Of a DNA stretch of 64,000 bases, positions 1 through 8,858 are shown piece after piece. Source of the DNA: Microscillaceae bacterium (GTDB lineage Bacteria > Bacteroidota > Bacteroidia > Cytophagales > Microscillaceae); contig JAABSX010000005.1 in assembly GCA_011390205.1 (NCBI GenBank), positions 1 to 64,000 of the forward strand. The letters are read 5' to 3'. The translations under genes were made by a program, and so were the position numbers. The notes under the pieces were generated by a model, which saw nothing but the letters and a program-made list of their open reading frames with translations, searched no databases and had not been told where the DNA came from. How positions within the stretch are numbered: the stretch's first letter is position 1; each line of letters begins with the position of its first letter.

Positions 1-183
1 AAACAGCGTTATGGCAGCCCTCGTTTGACCATTGAGTTAGAAAAGCAAGGCATTCAAGTAAGTCGTCCCACAGTAGCGGAATCAATACCCTCTATCATGC
101 TACTATCAGTCTGTCAATATCTGGATTATAGGAGCTGGACTGAAATTGAGAGTTCATTGATTTTTATCATTGGGTTAGGGTGA
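1..183 (+). pseudogene. IS3-family transposase OrfB fragment (HTH_21 part)
   Basis: The first ~28 codons read in frame from base 1 and contain YGSPRLTIEL followed by GIQVSRPTVA, which is the helix-turn-helix (HTH_21) region that precedes the integrase core in IS3-family OrfB. After about base 90 the reading frame stays open to a TGA at 181 but no longer resembles a transposase, and no DDE core follows. The 5' part lies outside the window. It is a decayed piece of an insertion sequence, perhaps of the same family as the IS3 remnant near 20 kb. Confidence 0.65.
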
Positions 184-322
184 AAGAATAAATAGGGAGA
201 GGATATTAAATTAGAAACATGTTTAAAATCTTTTGCTTGTTAATATACAGTTTTTAACAATAAATATTTGCATATATATATATATGCGTTAATTTACATT
301 CATATTTTAAATTAAAAACAAA
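184..322. other. AT-rich gap with perfect AT palindrome
   Basis: This spacer between the transposase scrap and the first small gene contains an 18-base perfect palindrome of alternating TA flanked by GC at 270-287. No gene or clear promoter consensus was recognised. The palindrome could act as an operator or simply extrude as a cruciform; neither is shown. Confidence 0.3.
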
Positions 323-595
323 ATGTTTACGAAAAAGACGACTAAACTTCTCATTTCTGGAATAGTTTTCACTATTCTATTCTTTAACGTTCATCTTTCT
401 TTTGAAAGTAGTTCTAGTCAAAACTCTTTATTTTCTGTCAAACTCCAATCCCAAAAAATACAAGCTCAAGAAGAAGAAGAAGATGTTTTGGGTGGTGGTA
501 AAGATTACTACAGATGCCATGGGAATTTATGTTTGCCAGGACATCGTATTTCTCTGAGAGATAGATGCTATGGTGGAGTTACAGACTGTATGTAG
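323..595 (+). CDS. small secreted Cys-containing peptide, NVEALA-like
   Basis: The 90-residue product has a lysine-rich start (MFTKKTTK), a hydrophobic stretch at about 9-25 and then a polar segment, so it is probably exported. Its C-terminal third carries four cysteines (C64, C69, C82, C89, approximate) after a glycine-rich GGGK linker. This overall plan, and the propeller-type lipoprotein gene that follows 90 bp later, are what is seen for NVEALA-domain peptides of Bacteroidota, although the NVEALA motif itself is not present. The function of that family is unknown. ATG start with no Shine-Dalgarno. It could equally be an unrelated short secreted peptide. Confidence 0.6.
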   Translation: MFTKKTTKLLISGIVFTILFFNVHLSFESSSSQNSLFSVKLQSQKIQAQEEEEDVLGGGKDYYRCHGNLCLPGHRISLRDRCYGGVTDCM

Positions 596-684
596 AAAAG
601 TATATAACTAGAAATTTTAGAGCTATGCTGATTAGAATCATCATTTCATAGAAAGATTTATCAGTTATTTAAAGACAAAATTTT

Positions 685-1884
685 ATGAAAAATTTGTTTA
701 TAATAAACATCTTATCACTTATGATAGGATGTTTATTCTTTTCTTGTAGCATATCTGATAAAGACCAACAACAAGATTTTAAAATAGAAAATAGTAAAGA
801 GAATATTTTAATCAAAAATATATCCATAGACTCTATTTCTCTCAAAATCTCTAATACATCTTATGTAGGGTTTCTTCACTTTCAAGATAATCAGATTTAT
901 TTTTTTGATGAGATACTTGCTACTCTTTTTTTATTTGATAAATCTGGAAAATCTCAAGACACTTACCTAGGCAAAGGAGAAAGTCCCAAAGAAGTAAAAA
1001 ATCTACAAAATTATCTGAAGATAAATCAAAAGAATTATATTTTTTACGGTTGGGATATCTATGTCTATAATCAAGATTGGGTGAGACAACAATCTATGAG
1101 AATTGATTGGCAAGTTGAGCAATCGTTAAAAGAATTAGAAAGTAATCCAAAACCAAGTTATAAGGGTATTTACGAAATAAAGTATTTTAATAATCGATTT
1201 TTAAAGTTAAATAACGATTATCTCTTAACTAATATTGAGTCTTCTCATCCTTTATTCAATGGTTATTTCCAAAATACGGCTTCCTCTTACTTCAAATCAG
1301 CCTTTTTATTTGCAAAGATTAATCTTCATTCTGGCAAGGTAGAAAGATTAGTAGGTAAATATCCACCTATCTATGTTGAAAACCCTAATATTCCTATTTT
1401 CGCTAATTGGTATGCTGATACAGATATGGAAAATCTCTTTGTTAGTTTTGAGGCAGATAGCCTCATTTATGTATTTGATAAGCAATTAAGGCTTCAAAGA
1501 GCTTTTGGAAGAAAGGGGTTGGATATGAACCAAAATTATCGTAAAACTGAAAATTATGATGAATATCAACAGTTTTTTCGATCTGAAAGAAATACAAAAG
1601 GATATTATTCCAATATAAAATATTTTAAAGAAAATGATATATTATTAAGAGTGTATAGTCAGGGAACATCTACTGCTAATGGAAAACTTGACCAAGATGT
1701 AGCCATTTTTCAAAGAATGCAGATTTATAAAGGTACTACCTTGATAGGTGATGTAGCCGTGCCTCCTCGTTTCAGAGTACTTGCTTATGAAAATGGATAC
1801 TATTATGCTGATGGTGTAGTAGATGAACTTAATGAACGATTATATCTGTATAAATTCAAAATATCAAAACCCTCATCCAAATGA
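685..1884 (+). CDS. 6-bladed propeller lipoprotein (DUF4221/BF3164-like)
   Basis: The 399-residue protein begins with a lipoprotein signal (hydrophobic core followed by FFSC, lipidated Cys near residue 21). The body has repeated beta-rich segments such as IYFFDEI, LFLFDKSGK and YVFDKQLRLQ, together with the GKGESPKE turn, typical of Bacteroidota six-bladed propeller lipoproteins of the DUF4221/BF3164 type. No catalytic residues are recognised. Its stop codon overlaps the next start (ATGA at 1881-1884), so the two are translationally coupled. The pairing with an NVEALA-like peptide upstream is a known Bacteroidota arrangement of unknown role, probably at the cell surface. Confidence 0.65.
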   Translation: MKNLFIINILSLMIGCLFFSCSISDKDQQQDFKIENSKENILIKNISIDSISLKISNTSYVGFLHFQDNQIYFFDEILATLFLFDKSGKSQDTYLGKGESPKEVKNLQNYLKINQKNYIFYGWDIYVYNQDWVRQQSMRIDWQVEQSLKELESNPKPSYKGIYEIKYFNNRFLKLNNDYLLTNIESSHPLFNGYFQNTASSYFKSAFLFAKINLHSGKVERLVGKYPPIYVENPNIPIFANWYADTDMENLFVSFEADSLIYVFDKQLRLQRAFGRKGLDMNQNYRKTENYDEYQQFFRSERNTKGYYSNIKYFKENDILLRVYSQGTSTANGKLDQDVAIFQRMQIYKGTTLIGDVAVPPRFRVLAYENGYYYADGVVDELNERLYLYKFKISKPSSK

Positions 1885-3326
1885 GATATTATCTATCTAT
1901 ACTTTTTTTAGTAGGAACAATATTACCTAGTTTTTCTCAAGAAATATATTCTATCTCGGGCAAAGTAGTAGATGCGCAGACTAAAAAAGCACTAGAACTG
2001 GCTAATATAGGTATCTTAAACACTGGCTTAGGCACTACTACAAATGTTGATGGGGAATTCACATTAAATATCCCAAAGGAGTATTTATCGAGTAATCTTT
2101 ATTTTTCTTATGTGGGTTATAATAAGCAGCGTATTCCTATTCAAGAATTAAAAAAAAATAGAGACGAAAATATTATTCATCTTTATGCTTCTACTATCAA
2201 TATAGATGAGCTAACGGTCTATGCTAACCTTACTGCTGAAAATATATTACAAAAAGCTATCAAAAATCTTGAGAATAACTATAGCATAGCACCTTACGAA
2301 CAAGAAGGATTTTATCGAAATACTATACAGCAAAATACAAAGTATGTTGGCTTTACAGAGAGGATCTTTGATATTTATAATGGTGGATATGATGAAGATT
2401 TTGGGGATGGGAAATATGAAGCTTTGCCGAGTGATTTAGTACGTGTAAGACAAAGTAGAAACAGTAGTTATCAAGTCAAGCACGATGATAATGGTGATTT
2501 GTTGTTTTTTGAGCCCTATAATCTACTAATACTGAAAAAAAAAGTGCTACATGAAGGATATTTAGATAAAAAAAGTATAAAAGAATGTAACCTTACTTGG
2601 GAGGGAACGATTCCTTATGGTGATAGAAAAGTATTTTGGATACATTTTAGTCCTAAAAAAATACCTGAAAAATACTTTAACCAGCATATTTATAATACAT
2701 TGAAAGCAAAAATATATGAGGGTGATTTATATATAGATGCTGAAGATTATGCCATTGTAAAAATCAAAATTAATAATCAGAACTATCTATCCTCTTTTCA
2801 AAAACTAAAAAATCCTCATACAAATTATACCTCTAAAGAAGGATTCAAAGAGTTTATTATTCAGTATAGTCGCTATAAAGAAAAATATTATCTGAGCTAC
2901 ATTAGCCTTATAAATGAATATGACGATGATTCTTGGGCTACTAAAGTAGTTCCTGATAAAATTAGATGGTTTGAAGAATTAATCATTACTAATTTTGTGA
3001 TAGAAACTGGTGATGAACAGTACTTGAGATATAAGTTCGGAGCTTTCAGTCAATTTGGAGCCGTAAAAGTTCCTCAGAGCAAATATCAAGAACTTATCCC
3101 ATATCAGCCCGAGTTTTGGCAAAGTTATGCAATACCTCCTTTTTCTGATTGGGACAGACTTAAATTAGACCTTGAGAAATTATCAGGAGATTCTCTCACA
3201 GAACAATTTGAAAAAAGTGCAAAAGTAAGATTGCTTTCTAAACAAGAAATAGATGCTTTGACTCAAAGATATTCACCTGAATATAAACAATACATCAAAA
3301 ACTGGTGTGAGAAAAATTATTATTAA
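1881..3326 (+). CDS. secreted protein with carboxypeptidase-like regulatory domain
   Basis: The 481-residue product has a signal peptide (residues 1-19, ending SFS-QE) followed by a CarboxypepD_reg-like beta-sandwich (about 23-110: SGKVVDAQTKKAL, then NVDGEFTLNIP and YVGY), the domain found at the N-terminus of SusC/TonB receptors and many Bacteroidota envelope proteins. The remaining ~370 residues are beta-rich and have no TonB plug or clear barrel; they resemble the uncharacterised family of regulatory-domain proteins with no assigned enzyme activity. It overlaps the upstream lipoprotein gene by 4 bp and is probably the last gene of that operon. Confidence 0.65.
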   Translation: MRYYLSILFLVGTILPSFSQEIYSISGKVVDAQTKKALELANIGILNTGLGTTTNVDGEFTLNIPKEYLSSNLYFSYVGYNKQRIPIQELKKNRDENIIHLYASTINIDELTVYANLTAENILQKAIKNLENNYSIAPYEQEGFYRNTIQQNTKYVGFTERIFDIYNGGYDEDFGDGKYEALPSDLVRVRQSRNSSYQVKHDDNGDLLFFEPYNLLILKKKVLHEGYLDKKSIKECNLTWEGTIPYGDRKVFWIHFSPKKIPEKYFNQHIYNTLKAKIYEGDLYIDAEDYAIVKIKINNQNYLSSFQKLKNPHTNYTSKEGFKEFIIQYSRYKEKYYLSYISLINEYDDDSWATKVVPDKIRWFEELIITNFVIETGDEQYLRYKFGAFSQFGAVKVPQSKYQELIPYQPEFWQSYAIPPFSDWDRLKLDLEKLSGDSLTEQFEKSAKVRLLSKQEIDALTQRYSPEYKQYIKNWCEKNYY

Positions 3327-3760
3327 GTTAATTTTGGGTCATTGCCTATACACGTTGTAAGGTTACAATCTTAATCGTTCATATACAGAAAAATAAGTAT
3401 TTTAAAGATTACCTACAAAGACCTACCTCATTTCCAGAAATTCAAAATATTCAATGCCCTCAGAGTCTGGGAGGAGGTAGAAGAAATAAGCATTGAAAAT
3501 ATTTTTTAGCCTTTTAGACCCCTTCAGCTTGCAAAGCCCGATGTCTTTTGCACAGAATCTAACTCATTTGTCGATTTTCTACTTAATTTTGCATCTCTAA
3601 ATACTGTAGCACAGTCTTCAGACTGTGAGGAATAATTGTAACACAGTCTTCAGACTGTGCGGACACAACTATAGCACAGTCTGAAGACTGTAAACACACA
3701 ATCTAAAGATTGTGCTACAAGCCAAAATAGAAAAAGTAAATACATTAATACTCCATAAAA
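3327..3760. other. 434-bp intergenic region before aspS
   Basis: No ORF with coding character was seen. The first half is unremarkable AT-rich DNA. The second half (3604-3720) holds four copies of a short palindromic repeat, listed separately. No TAnnTTTG box was found close to the aspS start. Confidence 0.5.
3610..3714. repeat. cluster of four 18-bp palindromic repeats (REP-like)
   Basis: Four hairpin units lie at 3610-3627, 3642-3659, 3675-3692 and 3697-3714. The first two are identical (CACAGTCT-tc-AGACTGTG), the third is the same unit in reverse orientation with its last base changed, and the fourth is a variant (CACAATCT-aa-AGATTGTG). Spacing is 14, 15 and 4 bp. Flanking TAG/CTA extends some copies. 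Each could form an 8-bp stem with a 2-base loop. They look like small interspersed palindromic elements rather than CRISPR repeats, since the spacers are too short and the units change orientation. Confidence 0.75.
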
Positions 3761-5512
3761 ATGCTCAAAACACATAATTGCGGCGAATTACGCCTTGCTC
3801 ACATTGACCAATCTGTAACACTCTGCGGCTGGGTGCAGCGTGTGCGTGACAAAGGTGCTTTACTCTTTGTAGATTTGAGAGACCGCTACGGCGTAACACA
3901 GCTCGTGGCTCGTGAGGGTGAAACTGCTCCCGAATTAATAGAAAGGATAAGAAATCTAGGGCGTGAATTTGTGCTGCAGGCACAAGGAAAAGTCGTGGAG
4001 CGTGCCTCTAAAAATCCTGAAATGCCTACTGGTAATATTGAGATAGAACTCATACAATTAGACATCCTTAATGCCTCCAAAACCCCTCCCTTCACCATAG
4101 AAGATGAGACAGATGGTGGCGAAGAGCTTAGGATGAAATACCGCTACCTAGATTTGAGGCGAAACATCGTGCGTAAAAATCTTGAATTACGCCACAGACT
4201 AAACCGTGAAACAAGGCAATATCTTGATAGTCAGGAGTTTATAGAAGTAGAGACCCCCGTATTGATTAAATCTACCCCTGAAGGTGCAAGAGATTTTGTA
4301 GTGCCTTCACGCATGAATGAAGGGCAGTTTTACGCACTTCCACAATCTCCACAGACTTTTAAGCAGCTTCTGATGGTTTCAGGCTTTGACCGCTATTATC
4401 AGATAGTAAAGTGCTTCCGTGATGAAGACCTCCGTGCAGACAGGCAGCCTGAGTTTACGCAAATAGACTGTGAGATGACTTTTGTGAACCAAGAGGACAT
4501 TCTCAATACTTTTGAAGGTATGATTAAGCATCTTTTCAAGACGGTCAAAGACATTGACTTAGAAGACTTCCCGAGAATGACTTTTGCCGATGCGATGAAA
4601 TTTTATGGCTCTGATAAGCCTGATATTCGCTTTGAGATGAAGTTTGTAGAACTCAATGAAATAGCACAAAACAAAGGCTTCAAAGTTTTTGATGATGCCC
4701 AGTTGGTTGCAGGTATTTGTGCCAAAGGCTGTGCCGAATACACTCGCAAGCAATTAGATGAGCTCACTGATTGGGTCAAAAGACCGCAAATAGGTGCAAA
4801 AGGATTGGTTTATGTAAAATGCAATGCAGACGGTACTTTTAAATCCTCAGTAGATAAGTTTTTTGCTGAAGAAGACCTAAAAACGTGGGCTACTGCACTG
4901 CAAGCCGAGCCTGGAGATTTACTTTTGGTACTTTCTGGAGATACAGACAAAGTACGCAAACAGCTTGGAGAATTACGCTTAGAAATGGGTAGTAGATTGG
5001 GTTTGAGAGATAAAAATGTATTCTCTCCGCTTTGGGTCATAGATTTTCCTCTTTTAGAATGGGATGAAGACAGCCAAAGATGGTATGCGATGCACCACCC
5101 TTTTACTTCCCCCAAGACAGAAGATATTCCGCTAGTAGAGGCAGGCAAGCTAGGCGAAGTCCGTGCCAATGCCTATGATATGGTCATGAATGGTGTAGAA
5201 CTGGGGGGTGGCTCTATCAGGATTTACCAACGCCCTATGCAAGAAAAAATGCTTTCTATTCTTGGTTTTTCAGACGAAGAAGCCCGCAATCAGTTCGGAT
5301 TCTTGATGGATGCCTTTGAGTTTGGAGCACCACCACACGGCGGGATTGCCTTTGGTTTTGACCGCCTTTGCAGTATGTTTGGTGGGGCAGATTCTATTCG
5401 TGATTTCATTGCTTTTCCTAAGAATAACTCTGGGCGAGATGTCATGCTAGATTCACCTTCTGCCATCAGTGAAGAGCAACTCAAAGAACTGGCAATTGGG
5501 TTAAGAAAATAA
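3761..5512 (+). CDS. aspS: aspartate--tRNA ligase
   Basis: This class II aminoacyl-tRNA synthetase charges tRNA-Asp in the cytoplasm. At 583 residues it is the usual bacterial length. The N-terminal OB-fold anticodon domain (about 1-105) includes [11 protein letters not shown] and LVDLRDRYG. The catalytic core carries motif 2 [14 protein letters not shown] and motif 3 in the C-terminal GIAFGFDRL. The inserted bacterial GAD domain lies around 290-420. The C-terminus [10 protein letters not shown] is typical. ATG start matches the family N-terminus ([10 protein letters not shown]). It is convergent with the histidine kinase gene, only 12 bp away. Confidence 0.97.
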   Translation: MLKTHNCGELRLAHIDQSVTLCGWVQRVRDKGALLFVDLRDRYGVTQLVAREGETAPELIERIRNLGREFVLQAQGKVVERASKNPEMPTGNIEIELIQLDILNASKTPPFTIEDETDGGEELRMKYRYLDLRRNIVRKNLELRHRLNRETRQYLDSQEFIEVETPVLIKSTPEGARDFVVPSRMNEGQFYALPQSPQTFKQLLMVSGFDRYYQIVKCFRDEDLRADRQPEFTQIDCEMTFVNQEDILNTFEGMIKHLFKTVKDIDLEDFPRMTFADAMKFYGSDKPDIRFEMKFVELNEIAQNKGFKVFDDAQLVAGICAKGCAEYTRKQLDELTDWVKRPQIGAKGLVYVKCNADGTFKSSVDKFFAEEDLKTWATALQAEPGDLLLVLSGDTDKVRKQLGELRLEMGSRLGLRDKNVFSPLWVIDFPLLEWDEDSQRWYAMHHPFTSPKTEDIPLVEAGKLGEVRANAYDMVMNGVELGGGSIRIYQRPMQEKMLSILGFSDEEARNQFGFLMDAFEFGAPPHGGIAFGFDRLCSMFGGADSIRDFIAFPKNNSGRDVMLDSPSAISEEQLKELAIGLRK

Positions 5513-5524
5513 ATATAGAACGGA

Positions 5525-6856
5525 TTAAGAAACAGATAAGGGCAGTGTAAATATAAACTCGCTGCCCTTGCCTTGCTCGCTTCTGATTTCAAAATCTCCG
5601 TCATTCTTTTCTATATAATCTTTAATCAGCAACAGGCCCAAGCCCGTTCCTTTTTCATTTTTAGTGCCGAATGTACTTTTGTGTTTCCCGAGCACAAATA
5701 GACTTTCAAGCTGCTCTTGGGTCATTCCTATGCCTTCATCTTTGATACCAATCTTAACGTGTTTATCTGCCTTGTGCACATGGATATAGATTTTGCTGCC
5801 CTCATAGCTAAATTTAATGGCATTAGAAACAAGGTTACGAAATACAATCTGAATCTGCTCAAAATCTGCCGATACTTCTACATCAGAATGAATGCTGCGC
5901 TCGAGGGTGATTTTTTTATGCTTCATCATGTCTTTGAGCAATCTTGTGCTACTCTCAATGGCTTTTTTAATGGGGAAACTGGTTTTGCTTGCTTGAGAGT
6001 CTTGCCCTATTTGGCTTCTTGACCACTGCAAGAGATTGTCCATAGAGTCAAGCGTAATATCAAGCCTGTGTGTGAGTTCTTTTTGCATAGATTCAAAATC
6101 TTCGGAAGAGAGTAATTTGTCATCAAGAACGGAGAGTACAGATTTGATGCTGACCAAAGGGCTGCGAAAATCGTGTGAAATGGCAGAGAGTATTTGGGTT
6201 TTGAGCTGGTTAAGTTCTCTAAGTTCTTCTGCTTGTTTCAGACTTTCTAAACGTTGCTGCTGAAGCTCTTTGTTTTTTTCGTTTAAAAACAAGTTTGCCC
6301 TATTTCTGGCTCTTTCAAAGATAATGTTAAAAGAATAAATCAGGAGAATCAAACCCATCACAATCAGAGATTGGGAGATGGGATACCAAGTAGGATTGTG
6401 TGTGCGCAGAAATTTTACTCCCTGAATATCAAGAAAAGCAAATAAGAAAACTAAAAATAAAACGACAAGAAGCCAAAAAAAAGATGATTTTTTATTGGTA
6501 ATCAATAAGCTGGCAGTAGGGATGCCAGCAAGCCAAGGGATTACATTAGAATAGAGCCCTCCATCAAATACAATCAAGGCAACCACAGTGAATGAAGCTA
6601 AAATAATCATCATCTGGGTTAAGAAATACAGGTGAATCCGTGATTTTAGCAAAAAAAGAAGAATAATGTATGAGAGGAAGTTGCTAAGTAAAATTTGCTT
6701 GCCTTCTTTAAAACCAATCAATACACTGATAAAATAAAACAAAAGAGAAAATGCCGAAATAATCAGGCATGCATTGATAAAGAGATGCGCTTGCTCATTG
6801 TGTGCGTATTTTTCCCCTAGAAGATATTTTTTTAACTGTTGGTATTGCTTCTTCAT
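5525..6856 (-). CDS. membrane sensor histidine kinase
   Basis: The 443-residue protein has about six hydrophobic segments in its first 180 residues and no large periplasmic sensor loop. A short coiled coil (185-220) follows, then HisKA with the phospho-acceptor H228 in SAISHDFRSP, and a HATPase_c domain with N box (NLVSNAIKFS), G1 box (DEGIGMT) and G2 box (GTGLGLLLIKDY). It therefore autophosphorylates and passes phosphate to an unknown response regulator. No regulator gene is adjacent, so it is an orphan kinase. ATG start, convergent with aspS. Confidence 0.9.
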   Translation of the reverse strand: MKKQYQQLKKYLLGEKYAHNEQAHLFINACLIISAFSLLFYFISVLIGFKEGKQILLSNFLSYIILLFLLKSRIHLYFLTQMMIILASFTVVALIVFDGGLYSNVIPWLAGIPTASLLITNKKSSFFWLLVVLFLVFLFAFLDIQGVKFLRTHNPTWYPISQSLIVMGLILLIYSFNIIFERARNRANLFLNEKNKELQQQRLESLKQAEELRELNQLKTQILSAISHDFRSPLVSIKSVLSVLDDKLLSSEDFESMQKELTHRLDITLDSMDNLLQWSRSQIGQDSQASKTSFPIKKAIESSTRLLKDMMKHKKITLERSIHSDVEVSADFEQIQIVFRNLVSNAIKFSYEGSKIYIHVHKADKHVKIGIKDEGIGMTQEQLESLFVLGKHKSTFGTKNEKGTGLGLLLIKDYIEKNDGDFEIRSEQGKGSEFIFTLPLSVS

Positions 6857-7225
6857 GATTTTTTGGTGTAACTGTCCACGGAATAGTTACAGGTTTTTTT
6901 CTGATTTTGTTCAATATAATCCAGAATGTGCCAAGCCGTATCTCTTAGATAACACTTCTTTTTAGCCAAACAAATAAGGTGCTGTATGGAATGAAAATTT
7001 ATTTTACCTTGCCAAATTGTAGGCTTAAGCTTCTACAGAGTATTTTTATTTCTAGGGTCTTTACAAGATTTGTAAAGTAAAATTACCTAAAAAAAATACC
7101 AAACTCTCAGCATCTGGAGAGATAAAAAAAATATTTTTAGCTACTTTTCGAAAACTAAATATAGGCTTTGCTACTTAATGAATATGCAAACAATAAATGT
7201 CTAAACAATTATTATTTCTTATACT
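6857..7225. other. 369-bp divergent intergenic region
   Basis: This region separates the divergently read histidine kinase and dienelactone hydrolase genes and should hold both promoters. No exact TAnnTTTG box was found; the nearest candidate is TAGGCTTTG around 7164, which has one base too many between TA and TTTG. No small ORF with convincing character was seen. Confidence 0.4.
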
Positions 7226-8086
7226 ATGAAAAAAATTATTTTGTTAGGAACACTCTTGGCAGCCACAGTGCTGGTGTACATAAATTACACCCTACAAGAG
7301 TCAAAAGCAGCCCTCTGCTGTGATGTAAGTGCAAGTGCATCATTCAATGCACTTGCCGATGACGCTGCTTTTTTGGCAAAGCACGAAAGCCCGATTCCTT
7401 TTAAATTTGAAAGTACTGCTGGTGAAATGATTACTTTCACAGCCACTGACGGAAAATCAGCCAGTGCTTTTTTCTTAAAATCACCTACCAAGTCTAAAAA
7501 ATATCTTTTTGTGTTTCAAGAATGGTGGGGGCTCAATGAGCACATCAGACAGGAAGCCGAAAAGTACTTCAATGACTTGGGAGATGTCAATGTCTTGGCA
7601 ATAGACCTGTATGACGGCAAGGTGGCAAACAGCCCCGAAGATGCTGGCAAATATATGCAAGCCGCTGAGCCTGCACGCCTAGAAGCCATCATCAAAGGTG
7701 CAATGAATTTTGCAGGAAAGGGAGCTAAATTTAGCACCGTAGGCTGGTGTTTTGGGGGAGGCTGGTCCTTAAATGCGGCACTGCTTGCTGGCAAAAAAGC
7801 CAAGGCCTGTGTGATGTATTATGGCATGCCCACTAAAGATATTGAGAAGCTCAAGACACTCAAAACACCTGTTTTGGGCATTTTCGGAAGTGAAGATAAA
7901 TGGATTAATCCAGAAGTAGTGGCTGATTTTGAGAAAAACATGCAAACTGCTGGCAAATCACTCGATGTGCTGATGTATGAAGCAGACCATGCTTTCGCAA
8001 ACCCCAGTAACCCAAGATACAAACAAGAATATGCCAATGAAGCCTATCAAAAAAGTCTGGCTTTTATCAAAAATGGTTTTAATTAA
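7226..8086 (+). CDS. dienelactone hydrolase family protein, exported
   Basis: This 286-residue alpha/beta hydrolase has an N-terminal hydrophobic segment (residues 4-20) that is a signal peptide or membrane anchor, so it acts outside the cytoplasm. The dienelactone hydrolase fold shows a cysteine nucleophile C175 in GWCFGGGW, the acid D224 in GSEDKW and H255 in YEADHAF, plus the FQEWWGLN loop. The real substrate of such anchored bacterial members is usually unknown. Gene end is followed at once by a strong terminator shared with the convergent gene. Confidence 0.88.
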   Translation: MKKIILLGTLLAATVLVYINYTLQESKAALCCDVSASASFNALADDAAFLAKHESPIPFKFESTAGEMITFTATDGKSASAFFLKSPTKSKKYLFVFQEWWGLNEHIRQEAEKYFNDLGDVNVLAIDLYDGKVANSPEDAGKYMQAAEPARLEAIIKGAMNFAGKGAKFSTVGWCFGGGWSLNAALLAGKKAKACVMYYGMPTKDIEKLKTLKTPVLGIFGSEDKWINPEVVADFEKNMQTAGKSLDVLMYEADHAFANPSNPRYKQEYANEAYQKSLAFIKNGFN

Positions 8087-8115
8087 GGGGGCATCCTTTA
8101 GGGCAAGGCTAAAAT

Positions 8116-8155
8116 AAAAAATGCACGTAGAAATAAATTTCTACGTGCATTTTTT
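8116..8155. terminator. bidirectional rho-independent terminator
   Basis: A perfect 14-bp stem (8121-8134 with 8137-8150) is flanked by A5 upstream and T5 downstream. It lies between two convergent genes and can serve both. Confidence 0.9.
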
Positions 8156-8172
8156 ATTATAAAATTATGTCG

Positions 8173-8565
8173 TTACTCTCTTTCGGCATCTGTGATTAAA
8201 ACCCTCTTGATTTCTCTTTCTTCCAGACGCTTGATGATGACCATATAAATACCAGGCTGCAAATCATCGGTTTGCATAGACACATTGTCTGTTACATCTT
8301 TAAAGTGCTTGATAAGTCTGCCAAGTGAAGAGTGAATACGCACTTGAATGAGCTCATCTGATTCACCCAAATCTATTTTGAGAACATCACCCTTGCGTAC
8401 CAAGATGGTTTCGGCTTCATTGGTAAGTTTTACATTGCTTTCTTGTTGGCGAAAGCTAATGTGCGTGGTATCTTCTGACAGAAGTGGATTTGTGGCAAAA
8501 CTCTTTGGGGAATTTAACAAGATACAAAGCAATAAAAGAGGGGTAGCAAATAAAACTTTATTCAT
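8173..8565 (-). CDS. small secreted protein with T9SS type A sorting-like domain
   Basis: The 130-residue product has a signal peptide (1-25, ending SFA-TN). Its C-terminal half matches the pattern of the type IX secretion C-terminal sorting domain: VRIHSSLGRLIK, then VSMQTDDLQPGIYMVII and a final strand KRVLI. There is almost no cargo, only about 35 residues between signal and sorting-like domain. It may be a degenerate remnant of a larger secreted protein or a genuinely minimal protein. ATG start, with a TACCTTTG promoter box about 40 bp upstream. Confidence 0.7.
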   Translation of the reverse strand: MNKVLFATPLLLLCILLNSPKSFATNPLLSEDTTHISFRQQESNVKLTNEAETILVRKGDVLKIDLGESDELIQVRIHSSLGRLIKHFKDVTDNVSMQTDDLQPGIYMVIIKRLEEREIKRVLITDAERE

Positions 8566-8604
8566 TATTCAAACACTTAAAATTGTAGTAGTGATTTATT
8601 CATT

Positions 8605-8612
8605 CAAAGGTA
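8605..8612 (-). promoter_or_regulatory. -7 box TACCTTTG for the T9SS-tail protein
   Basis: The minus strand reads TACCTTTG, an exact match to the Bacteroidota -7 consensus TAnnTTTG, 40 bp before the start at 8565. A good -33 TTTG was not found at the usual distance. Confidence 0.45.
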
Positions 8613-8858
8613 CGCAAACTAGTCTAGTTTCGACAATAAGGGATTTGAGAGACTTGTAAATCAGTAGGGACTAATCATACCTTTTTAACACTTTTCTAAA
8701 ACATTACGACAAAACCTTACCTATGTTTTAAGTGCTTGACTACTTTAACAAGTCATTTTCGGAACGCTGAGCACTTGTTTGGATAATATTTGCACTTACA
8801 ATTCCTGTTTAGATTACTTAGTAGATTCAAGTCATCATTGTGTGTATTCTTTCAGGCC

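Noticed and set aside
3604-3720. CRISPR array
   Set aside because: Units are 18-bp palindromes with 4-15 bp spacing and mixed orientation; no equal-length spacers and no cas gene.
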